Below, piece by piece: positions 16,772-27,000 of a stretch of 64,000 nt of DNA. The notes under the pieces are model-generated. The model did not search any database. It was not told where the DNA came from and saw only the letters and a list, made by a program, of their open reading frames with translations. The number at the start of each line of letters is the position of its first letter. Position 1 is the stretch's first letter. Both the position numbers and the translations under genes were made by a program. This DNA is from Gottfriedia sp002574545 (GTDB lineage Bacteria > Bacillota > Bacilli > Bacillales > Bacillaceae_G). The stretch lies in assembly GCA_052180195.1 (NCBI GenBank), contig CP197469.1; one strand, 5' to 3'.

Positions 16772-17098
16772 TTGAATTTAGAACTACAACAATTTAAAGC
16801 AGATTTTTTTAAAGCACTCGGCCACCCACTTCGAATTCGAATTCTTGAAATCCTTAGTGAAGGTGAGAGGAATGTAAATGAACTACAAAATTTAATCGGA
16901 AGTGAAGGATCGGCTGTATCGCAACAACTAGCAATTTTACGAAATAAAAATATTGTATATGGCATAAAAGAAGGGAATAAAGTTACTTATTACCTGAGGG
17001 ATCCGATTATTTCTGAGTTATTAGTAGTTGCACGCCAAATTTTTAATAATCACTTAGTTGATACGATTAGTATGTTAGATAAATTTAATGAAGAATAA
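16772..17098 (+). CDS. ArsR-family transcriptional regulator
   Basis: A 108-residue winged-helix repressor: KALGHPLRIRILEILSEGERNVNEL, then the recognition helix SAVSQQLAILRNKNIV and the wing GIKEGNKVTYYL. I favour the TTG at 16772, preceded at seven bases by TTTGGAGG, over the ATG at 16739, which has no good ribosome site. It contains no cysteine, so it lacks the Cys-based metal or sulfide sensing sites of ArsR, CadC or BigR, and no obvious alpha-5 His/Asp metal site. It probably controls the upstream SulP gene through the dyad at 14854. Confidence 0.85.
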   Translation: MNLELQQFKADFFKALGHPLRIRILEILSEGERNVNELQNLIGSEGSAVSQQLAILRNKNIVYGIKEGNKVTYYLRDPIISELLVVARQIFNNHLVDTISMLDKFNEE

Positions 17099-17216
17099 TT
17101 AGTTATTCATAGATAAAGATATACTGCATTAATATGACATACGTAAGTCAAGGTAATATGAGTGGTAACTCATAAAAGATGCAAGATGAACTACAATAAA
17201 AACGGAGCGTTGATGT

Positions 17217-17417
17217 ATGCCTTTGAAATTAAAATATGAAATACAAAAACGAGCAGCTGAGAGTGTAAAAGAGATCGTACAAAAGATGATCGGTTTATCG
17301 GAAGAAGGATTTGTCGACAAGTTCTATCAAGATCCGCAATTTCGTAAAGGGTTTGACACATTAGTAGAATTTTATATACAAGCAAAAAGTGATGTGCATA
17401 AAGAGGGAGAAACCTAA
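17217..17417 (+). CDS. small hypothetical protein, 66 aa
   Basis: A short, mostly helical, charged protein (QKRAAESVKEIVQKMIGLSEEGF then KFYQDPQFRKGFDTLVEFYIQ). GGAG precedes the ATG by about nine bases. No family recognised. It lies downstream of the ArsR gene and before a Cys-rich protein gene, and whether it belongs to either transcript cannot be told. Confidence 0.5.
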   Translation: MPLKLKYEIQKRAAESVKEIVQKMIGLSEEGFVDKFYQDPQFRKGFDTLVEFYIQAKSDVHKEGET

Positions 17418-17598
17418 TATTAGAATGTAAGAAGTATGTGTGAGAAATAAATGAGTCGGTAACCGAAAAATGACAAGACAATAGCAAGACTTTTAGACCG
17501 TTGATAATCGTATTAGATTTTGTTCTAAGGTCAATATATAAGTGTTTTCTAAGAGCCAAGACACTTTCTTTTAGTAAAAAATGAAAGGACTTAAAGTG

Positions 17599-18171
17599 AT
17601 GGATACGTATGAAAATGAACGTCTCATGACAAGAGAAGAACTGATTCAATTTGGACATCAGTATTTAAATGGCGTTGGTATTTCATCAATCTGTAAGGTT
17701 TGTATTGAAATGGGTGGGTCTTGTTGTAAGTTTTGCGATGAGTTAGAAGAAGGCAAGGGCTGTAATAATAGAAATACGAGTTGTACTGCATGGTTATGTG
17801 GATATTTAAAGTTGATTCTTTATAAGGCAGGATTGCTCGATGAATGGGAACAATTTTGGGAGCAAATACCAGGTCAAGCATACAGAATGGATTATACGCC
17901 AAAAATTGTTTCGATCAAAAAAGAAATTGAAATCCCTTCTATTCAATTATTAAGTGAAGCTTTTGCAAAAGACTTAATTCGTATGAATGCGAAACTTAAA
18001 AATTCTGATTATATGATCGAGCTAAACGATACATTAGATCGATATATCACAAGATTCTCGGAATATAAAGATGAAGTCATATTGGAGAAAGCTAAAAATG
18101 ATTTAGAAGATTTAATAAAATATTTTTACACTTTCCAGTTTGCTCTTCAATTTACTAGAAATGAAGAATAA
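17599..18171 (+). CDS. Cys-rich protein, possible metal-binding domain
   Basis: A 190-residue protein. I choose the ATG at 17599 because GAAAGGA lies nine bases upstream; an ATG at 17581 would include that site. The N-terminal third has a dense cysteine set (CKVC, GGSCCKFC, then single Cys in KGC, SC and WLC), which resembles the CxxCxxxx-CC arrangement of zinc/iron-chelating YkgJ-like proteins. The rest is helical. No enzyme function can be assigned. Metal or Fe-S binding is inferred from the cysteines only. Confidence 0.65.
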   Translation: MDTYENERLMTREELIQFGHQYLNGVGISSICKVCIEMGGSCCKFCDELEEGKGCNNRNTSCTAWLCGYLKLILYKAGLLDEWEQFWEQIPGQAYRMDYTPKIVSIKKEIEIPSIQLLSEAFAKDLIRMNAKLKNSDYMIELNDTLDRYITRFSEYKDEVILEKAKNDLEDLIKYFYTFQFALQFTRNEE

Positions 18172-18274
18172 GTCATTTGTGTAAAGCATGAATTCTCAAT
18201 ATGTTGAAAGATTTCTGCTATTAAAAAATACAGAAACGCATTAGTGATTGCTAATCGATATTATATTCGCTCAT

Positions 18275-18334
18275 AAAAACGACTAAACCGTTACACCTGA
18301 AAATACAGGATAACAGCGGTTTAGTCGTTTTTTA
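18275..18334 (+). terminator. strong terminator before the ger operon
   Basis: A 16-bp outer stem (AAAAACGACTAAACCG and complement) and an inner GTTA/CCTG stem with a T6 tail. The remaining bases to 18533 hold no gene; the ger promoter must lie there, but I could not assign a clear sigma-G box. Confidence 0.8.
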
Positions 18335-18533
18335 TATCGTCTACTTAACGGGGATAAGACTACTCCTTACTCTTCTCTTTTACTCTTTATTTAAGCAATC
18401 ACCTAACATGCAGGGGACCATTACATGACTATTGTTAAATGCCAACTTTTTTTATCAGTATTATTGTTATACGTAGAGCTTTAATTGGATAAAATTGCTT
18501 ATTAAACAATAGAAAATAATGGTGAGCACTTAA

Positions 18534-20069
18534 ATGATCAAAAGACAGTCAAGACATCAAAAAGCTCAGTTTAAATTGTCATCGGATTTAAATACAAATT
18601 TAAAACAAATAAAAAATGAGTTGAAGTATTGTGCAGATTTAATTATTCGCGAAATCGAAGTCGGTGAACCGTCCAAACGGAAATTAGCGATAATTCATTT
18701 GCAAGGTATTTCGAATACGGACTTAATTAGCTTACATATTGTTAATCCAATATTAACAAAATGGAGTCATAAAAAAATTGATGAACTACATTATTTATCG
18801 TTTTGGAATGACCTAAAAGATAATACGTTTGAGGTATCACAAATAATTCCAGAAGCAAATTGGAACAAAATCATGACAGCGATTCTAGGTGGAGACACAG
18901 TTGTTTTTGTTGATCGTATTGAAAAGGTTCTTTTAGTTGATACAAAGAGTGGACAGTTTCGTTCAGTACAAGAGTCAACAGGTCAAACAATTATTCGTGG
19001 TCCAAAAGACAGCTTTACTGAATCAATTGCAACGAATATGTCATTACTCCGTTATAGAATTAGAAACCCGCTTTTTAAAATGGAAATGAAACAAGTAGGA
19101 GATGCAACTAATACTAATATTGTACTTACCTATATTGAAGATAAAGTGGATCATACTATATTAGATTCAGTTAAACAAAAAATAGAGAACATAAAAGTAA
19201 ATGGTGTACTTGAGTCAATCTATATCGAAACACTAATTGAGTCAAACTCGCTTAGCCCATTTCCTACCGTACTGGACACGGAACGACCGGATGTGGTAGC
19301 AGCCAATTTATTAGAAGGTCGGATTGGGATTTTAGTAGATGGGAGTCCGATTGGATTGGTTTTGCCTGCCACTCTTCCTATGTTTTTTCAATCACCTGAT
19401 GATTATTACCAACGCTATATCGTGGGTAATTTTATTCGTTTATTACGTTTTGGTGCTTTTCTAAACACGATTTTACTATCTGCTATTTTCCTAGCTTTAA
19501 TCACGCACCATACACCAATGATTCCAACACCTTTACTTGTTAGTTTAGCAGCACAGAGAGAGAGTGTTCCTTTTCCTGCAATTGTAGAACTTTTAATGAT
19601 GGAGATTGCATTTGAATTAATAAGAGAAGCGAGTATCCGAAGCCCTCGTGTTTTAGCAACTACTGTTGCGATCGTAGGCGCACTTATGATAGGGCAAGCA
19701 GTAGTACAAGCAGGATTTATCTCAACAGCTATGATTATTATAGTCGCGATATCAGGTATCTCAAGTTTTGCCATTCCTTACTACAGCATAGCTAATTCTG
19801 CGCGACTACTTAGGTATTTATTTATTTTAAGTGCAGGAATAGGTGGATTGTATGGAATAGCGTTAATGTTTTTATTTTGGCTCATTCACTTAAATGATAT
19901 TGAATCATTTAATGTTCCTTATTTAACACCAGTTTCACCTTTCTCTCTAAAAGATCAGGAAGATCTTTTCATTCGCTTGCCTAGAAAATATATGAAAACC
20001 ATTATAGAATCTCGAATTCCACAAGTATCAAGAGCAAAAAGACAAAAAAACAACAAACCAGGTGAATAA
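18534..20069 (+). CDS. spore germinant receptor subunit A (GerA family)
   Basis: A 511-residue GerA-family protein of the inner spore membrane. The N-terminal soluble region (to residue ~270) has ELHYLSFWNDLKD and the DRPDVVAANLLEGRIGILVDGSP signature split across the segment, followed by about five membrane helices and a conserved PYLTPVSPF loop near the C-terminus. With the C and B subunits downstream it forms a complete germinant receptor and ion-channel complex. Gene order is A-C-B. Its stop overlaps the start region of the next gene. The cognate nutrient is unknown. Confidence 0.9.
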   Translation: MIKRQSRHQKAQFKLSSDLNTNLKQIKNELKYCADLIIREIEVGEPSKRKLAIIHLQGISNTDLISLHIVNPILTKWSHKKIDELHYLSFWNDLKDNTFEVSQIIPEANWNKIMTAILGGDTVVFVDRIEKVLLVDTKSGQFRSVQESTGQTIIRGPKDSFTESIATNMSLLRYRIRNPLFKMEMKQVGDATNTNIVLTYIEDKVDHTILDSVKQKIENIKVNGVLESIYIETLIESNSLSPFPTVLDTERPDVVAANLLEGRIGILVDGSPIGLVLPATLPMFFQSPDDYYQRYIVGNFIRLLRFGAFLNTILLSAIFLALITHHTPMIPTPLLVSLAAQRESVPFPAIVELLMMEIAFELIREASIRSPRVLATTVAIVGALMIGQAVVQAGFISTAMIIIVAISGISSFAIPYYSIANSARLLRYLFILSAGIGGLYGIALMFLFWLIHLNDIESFNVPYLTPVSPFSLKDQEDLFIRLPRKYMKTIIESRIPQVSRAKRQKNNKPGE

Positions 20070-20070
20070 A

Positions 20071-21264
20071 ATGATTCGAATTCTTAAACTGACAATAATT
20101 TTGTTTTGCTTCCTATCATTAGTAAGCGGATGTAGTGACTATACAGAATTAAATAAAAAATCATTTGTTATGGGATTAGGGGTTGATTGGACGAAAGATT
20201 CAAATTATAAAATCACGATGCAAATTATCAATCCGAAAGAATTAGCAGGTCAAGAAGGTGGTAAAGGGGAAGCCTCTCCAACCAATATCTATTCAAGTAC
20301 AGGAAAAACACTTTCAGAAGCAGCTAGGAATGCCAATAAAAAAGTGACTAAAATCATGGACTATTCCCATGTCACACTTGCAGTAGTTGGAGAGGAAGCA
20401 GCGAAGCATGGGTTAAATGAATTTGTGGATGCAATTCTAAGGGAGCCGAGAATTTCAAATATCATGTCTGTCATTGTTGCAAAAAATACAACTGCGGAAA
20501 AAATATTAGGAACTGTTACACCTGTCGATCAGGTTTCATCAATGGAGATGGCTTCAAAAATGAAAAATAATCTAACTTCTCTTGGGGAATCAGTGAATCC
20601 TAATATCTTGCAGCTGGGCGAAAATTTACGCAGTACTGGTTCCGATATTGCGATCAGCGGTGTAAGTTTGATTGATGAGCGGCAAGAAAAGGGGGAGTTG
20701 AAGAATGTCGAGTCGATAAAGCCTACTCAAACATTAATTGATGAAGTGGCTTTGTTTAGACAAGGTAAACTTGTAGGATGGTTATCCGGTAAACAAACAC
20801 GGGCGCTACTCATGATTCGTAAACAATTAGAAGAAACAAATCTCGCAGTTCCATGTGGCCATAATCAATACATTTCTTTGCGCATAACAGAGCAGAAACT
20901 TAAAACAGATGTAAAAGTAAATAATAACAAGGCATTTATTCGTATCGATAATTCTTTTCTTGCAGTTTTAGATGAAACGGGCTGTTCTAGTAATTTAGAA
21001 AGTTTCAAAGAAATAAATAACATTCAAAAGAAGGCAGGAAAAGTTGTTGAAGCTCAAATGCGTGATGGAATCTTAACTGCTCAAAACTATAAAAGTGATG
21101 TATTTGGCTTTGGTAATAGGCTTCATATCAACAATCCGCAACAATGGAAGAAAGTTGAAAATAAGTGGAGAGACCTGTTTGCGAAAGCAGATATTGAAGT
21201 AAAGGCTAAAGTATTTATTCGACGAAAGGGTATGCTTGCAAGTCCTCTGTTTAATAAAGAGTAA
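20071..21264 (+). CDS. spore germinant receptor lipoprotein C (Ger(x)C family)
   Basis: A 397-residue lipoprotein. The signal peptide ends in the lipobox LVSGC, so the Cys at about residue 21 would be lipidated by Lgt/GerF. The N-terminal domain begins with YTELNKKSFVMGLGVDW and the C-terminal Ger(x)C domain ends with KVFIRRKGM. I prefer the ATG at 20071, six bases after AGGTG, to the GTG at 20062 within the upstream gene's last codons. It is translationally close to the A subunit and followed by B. Confidence 0.88.
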   Translation: MIRILKLTIILFCFLSLVSGCSDYTELNKKSFVMGLGVDWTKDSNYKITMQIINPKELAGQEGGKGEASPTNIYSSTGKTLSEAARNANKKVTKIMDYSHVTLAVVGEEAAKHGLNEFVDAILREPRISNIMSVIVAKNTTAEKILGTVTPVDQVSSMEMASKMKNNLTSLGESVNPNILQLGENLRSTGSDIAISGVSLIDERQEKGELKNVESIKPTQTLIDEVALFRQGKLVGWLSGKQTRALLMIRKQLEETNLAVPCGHNQYISLRITEQKLKTDVKVNNNKAFIRIDNSFLAVLDETGCSSNLESFKEINNIQKKAGKVVEAQMRDGILTAQNYKSDVFGFGNRLHINNPQQWKKVENKWRDLFAKADIEVKAKVFIRRKGMLASPLFNKE

Positions 21265-21277
21265 GCAAGGTGAATTT

Positions 21278-22375
21278 ATGAAGAAGATGAAATTTAATAG
21301 TGAACAATTGTTTAGTTTAATGACAATATTCTTAATCGGCACCGCGGGGTTTTTAGAACCGGCGAAATCCGCAAAACAGGATTCTTGGATTGCAATCTTG
21401 ATTAGCTTATTATGTGGATTACTATTGTATCGCATCTATATGGCGATCTATCACAATGACCCATCAAGTTCATTAATTAAATTTTTGCAAATCGCTTGGG
21501 GAAAATACTTAGGTGGATTTGTCGGTCTGATCTATATCATCTATTGTATCTATATCGCGGCTCGTGTTCTAAGAGATTTCTCTGAAGTAATCAGTACGGT
21601 TGCTTTGGAAATGACAACAATCTTCACAATCACAATCTTAATGATGTTTCTTTTGATTTACACTGTTATTAAAGGCTTTACAACTTTTGCGAGAACAGTT
21701 TGGATTTGCTTTTTGTTTACTTCAGCGATTATCACTTTATTGTTGTTCTGTCAGCTTATCGCAGGATTCTTTTCGCTTGACCGACTAAGACCAGTACTTG
21801 AGAATGGTTGGAGCCCAGTACTTCACACCGTTTTCCCGACAACGATTTCGTTACCTTTCGGTGAAGTCGTTGTGTTTCTGCTATTGATGCACCATTTTGA
21901 TCGACCACATAAGTCAACAAAAGTAGGCTCATTCGCGATTGTAACCGCTGGAATATTCTTAGCCACTTCATCGATTATCCACCTTGGTAACCTAGGGGTT
22001 GATTTAATTGAAGCTTCTAATTTTCCAGTACTCTCAAGTGTTTCGTTAATTAATATAGGGGATTTTTTTACAAGATTAGAATCTCTAGCGGTGATTTCGT
22101 TTGTTATTCTTGGGTTCATTAAAATTTCTGTGTTCTTTTTTGGAGCCGTTTCAGGAACAGTCGAACTGTTTCATCTTCAGCACCATCAACTAATCACGTT
22201 TTTTATTGGTATAATCATTTTATTTTTTTCATATTTTGGAACGGGTTCATATTTCGAACATGAAAAGATTGGCTTTGAGATTATCCCTAAATATGTACAT
22301 GTACCATTGCAGATTATCATTCCGATCCTATTGTTGATTACGATTAATCTTCAAAAAAAATTTTCATTTTCGTAG
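21278..22375 (+). CDS. spore germinant receptor permease-like subunit B (GerB family)
   Basis: A 365-residue membrane protein of the APC superfamily (spore_permease) with about ten helices. The start ATG at 21278 is five bases after AAGGTG. The N-terminal helix has NSEQLFSLMTIFLIGTA, typical of GerB subunits that bind the germinant. It completes the A-C-B operon. The last 12 bases overlap the end of a convergent gene for a small membrane protein. Confidence 0.9.
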   Translation: MKKMKFNSEQLFSLMTIFLIGTAGFLEPAKSAKQDSWIAILISLLCGLLLYRIYMAIYHNDPSSSLIKFLQIAWGKYLGGFVGLIYIIYCIYIAARVLRDFSEVISTVALEMTTIFTITILMMFLLIYTVIKGFTTFARTVWICFLFTSAIITLLLFCQLIAGFFSLDRLRPVLENGWSPVLHTVFPTTISLPFGEVVVFLLLMHHFDRPHKSTKVGSFAIVTAGIFLATSSIIHLGNLGVDLIEASNFPVLSSVSLINIGDFFTRLESLAVISFVILGFIKISVFFFGAVSGTVELFHLQHHQLITFFIGIIILFFSYFGTGSYFEHEKIGFEIIPKYVHVPLQIIIPILLLITINLQKKFSFS

Positions 22376-22567
22376 TCTCAATATACTTACTGCAAAATAA
22401 AAAATCAGAAAAACGATTAAAATAAAATCAATATTGACTAAGCCAATCCATCCTAAATTAATCGAAAGAAATACGTATTTATTTGGAAAACCTGTAATTA
22501 AATTGAGTTGATACACAACTAAAAAAGTTAACGAAAATAGAACGAGAAAAATAATGGTTTCTTTCAC
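22364..22567 (-). CDS. small two-helix membrane protein, possible receptor D-type subunit
   Basis: 67 residues, starting at GTG 22567 with an excellent ribosome site AAAAGGAGG. Two hydrophobic segments are clear (IIFLVLFSLTFLVV and about IDFILIVFLIFYFAVSIL). Small two-helix proteins of 60-80 residues encoded in or beside ger operons are known as D subunits that modulate germination. This one is convergent with gerB and overlaps it by 12 bases. The link to germination is inferred from size, topology and position. Confidence 0.65.
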   Translation of the reverse strand: MKETIIFLVLFSLTFLVVYQLNLITGFPNKYVFLSINLGWIGLVNIDFILIVFLIFYFAVSILRLRK

Positions 22568-22676
22568 ATTAAACCTCCTTTTTAATAGTAGTATGTGATA
22601 GAAAGTTTGAAAGAAATATACCAAATTTTACAAGATGGTAGTTCGTTGTTTGCATAACCACAAATATGAAGTGTTA

Positions 22677-22712
22677 AAATAACCATGACTCATAAAAGAT
22701 CCATGGTTATTT
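22677..22712 (-). terminator. terminator overlapping the stop of the 71-aa ORF
   Basis: Stem AAATAACCATG / CATGGTTATTT with a 14-base loop. On the minus strand it follows the ORF ending at 22707 and is trailed by TTTTAA. Confidence 0.6.
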
Positions 22713-22922
22713 AACCTTTATGTCATTATTATTTTTTAGCATAGCTTTAAATGGAAGAAAGTTTAAGACTTTAGAGTTTTGAAAGAAAGGTCTATCACAA
22801 CCATATAGATCGAGAAAACTAAATGTATCAAAAAGGTTTGTATTTTTTTCTGCCCATTTTATAATACAGCTGGAATAGTCAAATTGGCTAAAAGCTTTAG
22901 CTAAGTGATGGGAGTGGTTCAT
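22707..22922 (-). CDS. hypothetical small protein, 71 aa, possibly a remnant
   Basis: An ORF with a hydrophilic, aromatic-rich product (DYSSCIIKWAEKNTN, SFLDLYGCDRPFFQNS) and no recognised domain. There is no convincing ribosome site before its ATG, but its stop codon is embedded in a terminator hairpin on the same strand, which argues that this is, or was, the end of a real gene. Confidence 0.35.
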   Translation of the reverse strand: MNHSHHLAKAFSQFDYSSCIIKWAEKNTNLFDTFSFLDLYGCDRPFFQNSKVLNFLPFKAMLKNNNDIKVK

Positions 22923-22967
22923 GAGTAGTAAAATTAAATTCCCCTATCTAGTTTAGCGACAGACATT

Positions 22968-23855
22968 CTATTCAATCCAAAAATCTTGTACATAATTCAA
23001 AAATGTTCGAGCAGGAGAAGTAAGCTGTTTATCATTTGCGTAAATATAGCTAACCGGTTTTTCAAGCAGTTCACAATTCTTTAAAGGTATAATGATGATT
23101 TCTCCGTTTTGCACATCGACATCTTTAGTTAGCATTTCTTTATAGGCAAATGTAATTCCAACCCCTTCTTTAATTGCTTTTTTAATGATTTCTATATTGT
23201 TAGTCCGGATTAATACTTGATTCTTAGAAAAATAGGTATTCATTATGTTCCTTGTAAATTCCCCGATATTTGTAACAAAACATTCTTTTTGTAAATCCTC
23301 TGGTGTTACAAACTCATAGAATGCAAATTTAGAATTCTTTCCTACACAAATACAAGGCCTTCCTAAAGCCAATGTTTCATTCGCTATATCAAATTCACTT
23401 TGTATATCTGTTTTATTTGCCATAAGTAATCCGATATCACATTTGCCATTCTTTATATCTCTCAATACTTGAAATGTTTCCTTTTCTTGGATTTCGACAA
23501 TCACTTCAGGAAAATCAGTTTGAAGTTTGACTAAAGCGTCAAAAGCACAATAGGTCAACCCTGGTACACAGGATATTTTTAGTTCTGTTTTAACTAGTGC
23601 TTGTAATTTCGCTTCTTCCCTAAATTCATCAACTTTTAAAATGACTTCAAATGCTTTCTTGATTACTGCCTTCCCTTGGTGTGTAGGGACCATCCCTTTT
23701 TTTGATCGTGTAAAAATTTGAATGCCGAGTTCTTTTTCCAAGTTGGAAATGGATTTGCTAATAGCTGGTGGGGAAACACAAAGTTTTTCTGCAGCAGTTG
23801 TGATTGAACCTTGTTTTCCTATTTCTGCAATGTAAAGTAGTTGTTCAAAATGCAT
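22968..23855 (-). CDS. LysR-family transcriptional regulator
   Basis: A 295-residue LTTR: N-terminal winged helix (MHFEQLLYIAEIGKQGSIT, then AAEKLCVSPPAISKSISNLE and LGIQIFTRS) and a C-terminal periplasmic-binding-protein-like effector domain (residues ~90-290). The ATG at 23855 gives the usual LTTR N-terminus 11 bases after AAGGAGG; an ATG at 23864 sits too close to that site. It is divergent from the first giant protease, and a LysR-type dyad lies in the gap and again before the second protease, so it is the likely regulator of both. Confidence 0.88.
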   Translation of the reverse strand: MHFEQLLYIAEIGKQGSITTAAEKLCVSPPAISKSISNLEKELGIQIFTRSKKGMVPTHQGKAVIKKAFEVILKVDEFREEAKLQALVKTELKISCVPGLTYCAFDALVKLQTDFPEVIVEIQEKETFQVLRDIKNGKCDIGLLMANKTDIQSEFDIANETLALGRPCICVGKNSKFAFYEFVTPEDLQKECFVTNIGEFTRNIMNTYFSKNQVLIRTNNIEIIKKAIKEGVGITFAYKEMLTKDVDVQNGEIIIIPLKNCELLEKPVSYIYANDKQLTSPARTFLNYVQDFWIE

Positions 23856-23883
23856 AGAAAGCATTCCCTCCTTATATTAACCG

Positions 23884-23905
23884 ATAGTTAATGATGGATA
23901 ACTAT
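23884..23905. promoter_or_regulatory. LysR-type box, copy 1
   Basis: ATAGTTA-N8-TAACTAT is a perfect seven-base dyad with LTTR spacing, between the divergent LysR gene and protease 1. The surrounding ~115 bases to about 24000 recur upstream of protease 2. Confidence 0.6.
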
Positions 23906-24076
23906 TATGTATTTTACACTAATATTTAGAAAAGATAAAATTAAATAAAAATTATGAATATTATTGTCGAAATAACTAGATGGTAAAATTCTGATTTTTA
24001 TCAAAAGTAGGCAAAATCTTTTTTTACAAAAAGTAGAATTATGTTTTGCCCAGAAAAAAGGTTGAGGAGATGCAAT

Positions 24077-27000
24077 ATGAAGAGAAAAAAGTTTGGCAAA
24101 TTTCTTTCTGGGGCTCTGGTTGTTGGGGTTGCATTATCGCAAGGACAAGTTTATAACGTATTAGCTCAAAGTCCATTTAGTACAGATCCACTTGACAATC
24201 CACAATTTAATGCGAATACCGATGTAAACATTAATCCTAAAAAAATCTTGAATCTAACGCCAGAACAACGTGAAGCGATTAAGAATCTAGATAAGTTCAA
24301 CGGAACGGGTCTTCAATTATCAGAAGATATAGACCTTTACAGTTCAAAAACTGTATCAGTAATCGTAGAGTTTAAAAATAAACCACAAAAAGTTGCTGTT
24401 CTTGAAGCAGCTGTAGATGGTCAAAGTTTATCTGCTGAAAAAGCCAAAAACAATGTAGAAAGTGATCATGCAACTTTCAAAAAAGTTTTAAAGTCAACGT
24501 TTAAAGATGATGCAAAAGGTTCCTACAAAGTAAAACGTCAATATAAAAACGCATTCAACGGAGTAGCATTACAAGTTCCGGCAAACAAAATACCAGAGTT
24601 AGTGAAATCAACAGCAGTTAAAGCAATTTATAGTGACACAACTGTAAAGTTAGATGAACCTGTACAAGAAACTACTTCTACTGAAGCAAAAGGACAAGGG
24701 ATGGCGGCAGAACGATCCTTCCTTAAAATAAACGAATTGCACAAAGAGGGTTTCACAGGTAAAGGAATAAAAGTCGCTGTACTTGATACAGGTATTGACT
24801 ACAACCATCCAGATTTAAAAGCTGCCTTTAAAGGCGGATACGATTTTATAAATAATGATAACGACCCAATGGAAACAACATATGAGGATTGGGTAAAAGC
24901 TGGTAAACCAGGAGGAGTTAACGGAGCAGCAAGTTACGTGACAGAACACGGAACACATGTATCGGGGACGATTGCAGGTCAAGGAACAGCAGATAGTGAT
25001 TATGCAACTACTGGTATCGCTCCTGATTCTGAGCTTTATGTATATCGTGTGCTTGGTCCAGGAGGTAGTGGTCAAGCTGAAGGAATTATCGCAGCAATTG
25101 ACAAAGCTGTGGCAGATGGTATGGATGTTATGAACCTATCACTAGGCGCTAACTATAATGATCCGATGGCTGCTGAAAGTATTGCAATTAATAATGCGGT
25201 ATTAAACGGTGTAACTGCAGTTGTTGCTGCTGGCAATTCAGGAGATAAAATGTATACGTTAGGATTCCCAGGTGCTGCCGCTTTAGCGCTTACAGTAGGT
25301 GCAAGTGATGTGCCAATGAATTTCCCGACAATGAAAGGTCATAATGACAATTTAGAGTCTGATATGCGTTTATTGGCGAAAGGATATTCAGACGATATTT
25401 CTTCTCTAATCAGTAAGACTTATCAAATTGTGAATATCGAAGGGGTTGGCCAAGCAACCGACTATAAATCAGATGTAACCGGTAAATTAGTCCTTGTACA
25501 ACGCGGAACGACTGATATTAACGATAAAATTTTACAAGCAAAATTAAAAGGAGCTGCTGCTATCCTTATCTATAATAACGTAGATGGGTACATGCCATTT
25601 TATTTAGCTGAAGGTGTAGACTTTATTCCTTCATTTAATCTAACCATGGCAGATGGACTAGCACTAAAACAACAAATAGCAAATGGCAAAACAGAATTTA
25701 CATTCAGCGACTTAGGAGCAATTACAACAAAAGGTGACGAATTAGCAGCTTTCAGTTCTCGAGGACCTTCTCGCATGAACTATGATATTAAACCTGAAGT
25801 TACTGCACCAGGTGTAAGTGTATTATCAACTGTTCCAGGATTTATTCATAATCCAGCAAATCCAGCTGACTTTAAATATGCATATGATCGTATGTCTGGA
25901 ACATCAATGGCAACTCCATTCACGTCAGGAGTTGCAGCATTATTACTACAAGCACAACCAAATCTACAACCAGAAGATGTAAAAGCAATCTTAATGAATA
26001 CAGCAGACCCATTAAGCAAAACGTATAGCGTATTCGAACAAGGTGCAGGACGTTTGGATCCTTACCAAGCAATTCATTCTTCTATTGAAATTAAGGTGAA
26101 AGATAAAACACCAATGATTGTTAATGGAAGAGAAAAACAAATCAAAGAAATAACTGGGGCACTTAGCTTTGGTAATGTATATTCTACTGGTTTAGATGCA
26201 ACTGAATCTCGTTCTGTAACGTTTGAAAACCATAGTGATAAATCTAAAACATTCGATGTAAGTGTTGTATTCCAAACAAATGTAAGAGGCTCAAATGACG
26301 CAGAAAAGAATGGCGTAACAGTTGTAACAGACAAATCGATTAAAATAAACGCGCAAAGTAAAGTGACTAAAAATGTAACAATTTCGATTCCAGATTCAGC
26401 AGAAAAAGGTATCTACGAAGGATATGTTATTTATACGAATCACAATGACAAATCTGAGACATACCGAGTCCCATTCGGTGCACATTATGTCGAAAAAGGA
26501 TTTAAGGACTTTACTCTTTCTCGCCAATCACTATCGAATGATCGAAACAATATAGGTAGCCCATTAACGAGTCCTTATTTAACAGCATCATTCTCGTTGA
26601 AATCTCATATGAAATCGATCGATGTAGTACTTACTGATGCAGCTTCCGGAAAAGACTTAGGAATTACAAATTGGTTTGATGGTATGAATTATAACGAAAA
26701 TCAACAATACACATTTGTACCATTCATGGGATACTATTACCCGTTTACGAATGAGAGTCATACTATGATTAGAGATAAGGCGGTATTACCAAAAGAAGGT
26801 CGTTATAAGCTTAAACTTGTTGGTTATAACGATGCTGGTGAAACATCTGTCATTTCTCAAGATTTATTCATTGACAATACAATGCCTACTAATTTTGATG
26901 TGCATGTAGATGGAGAAAAAGCAGATAATCCTTTTGTTGAATACAAAGAAGGTCAAAAAACACTTCCATTTACTGCTACCATTCACGACGCAACAATCGA

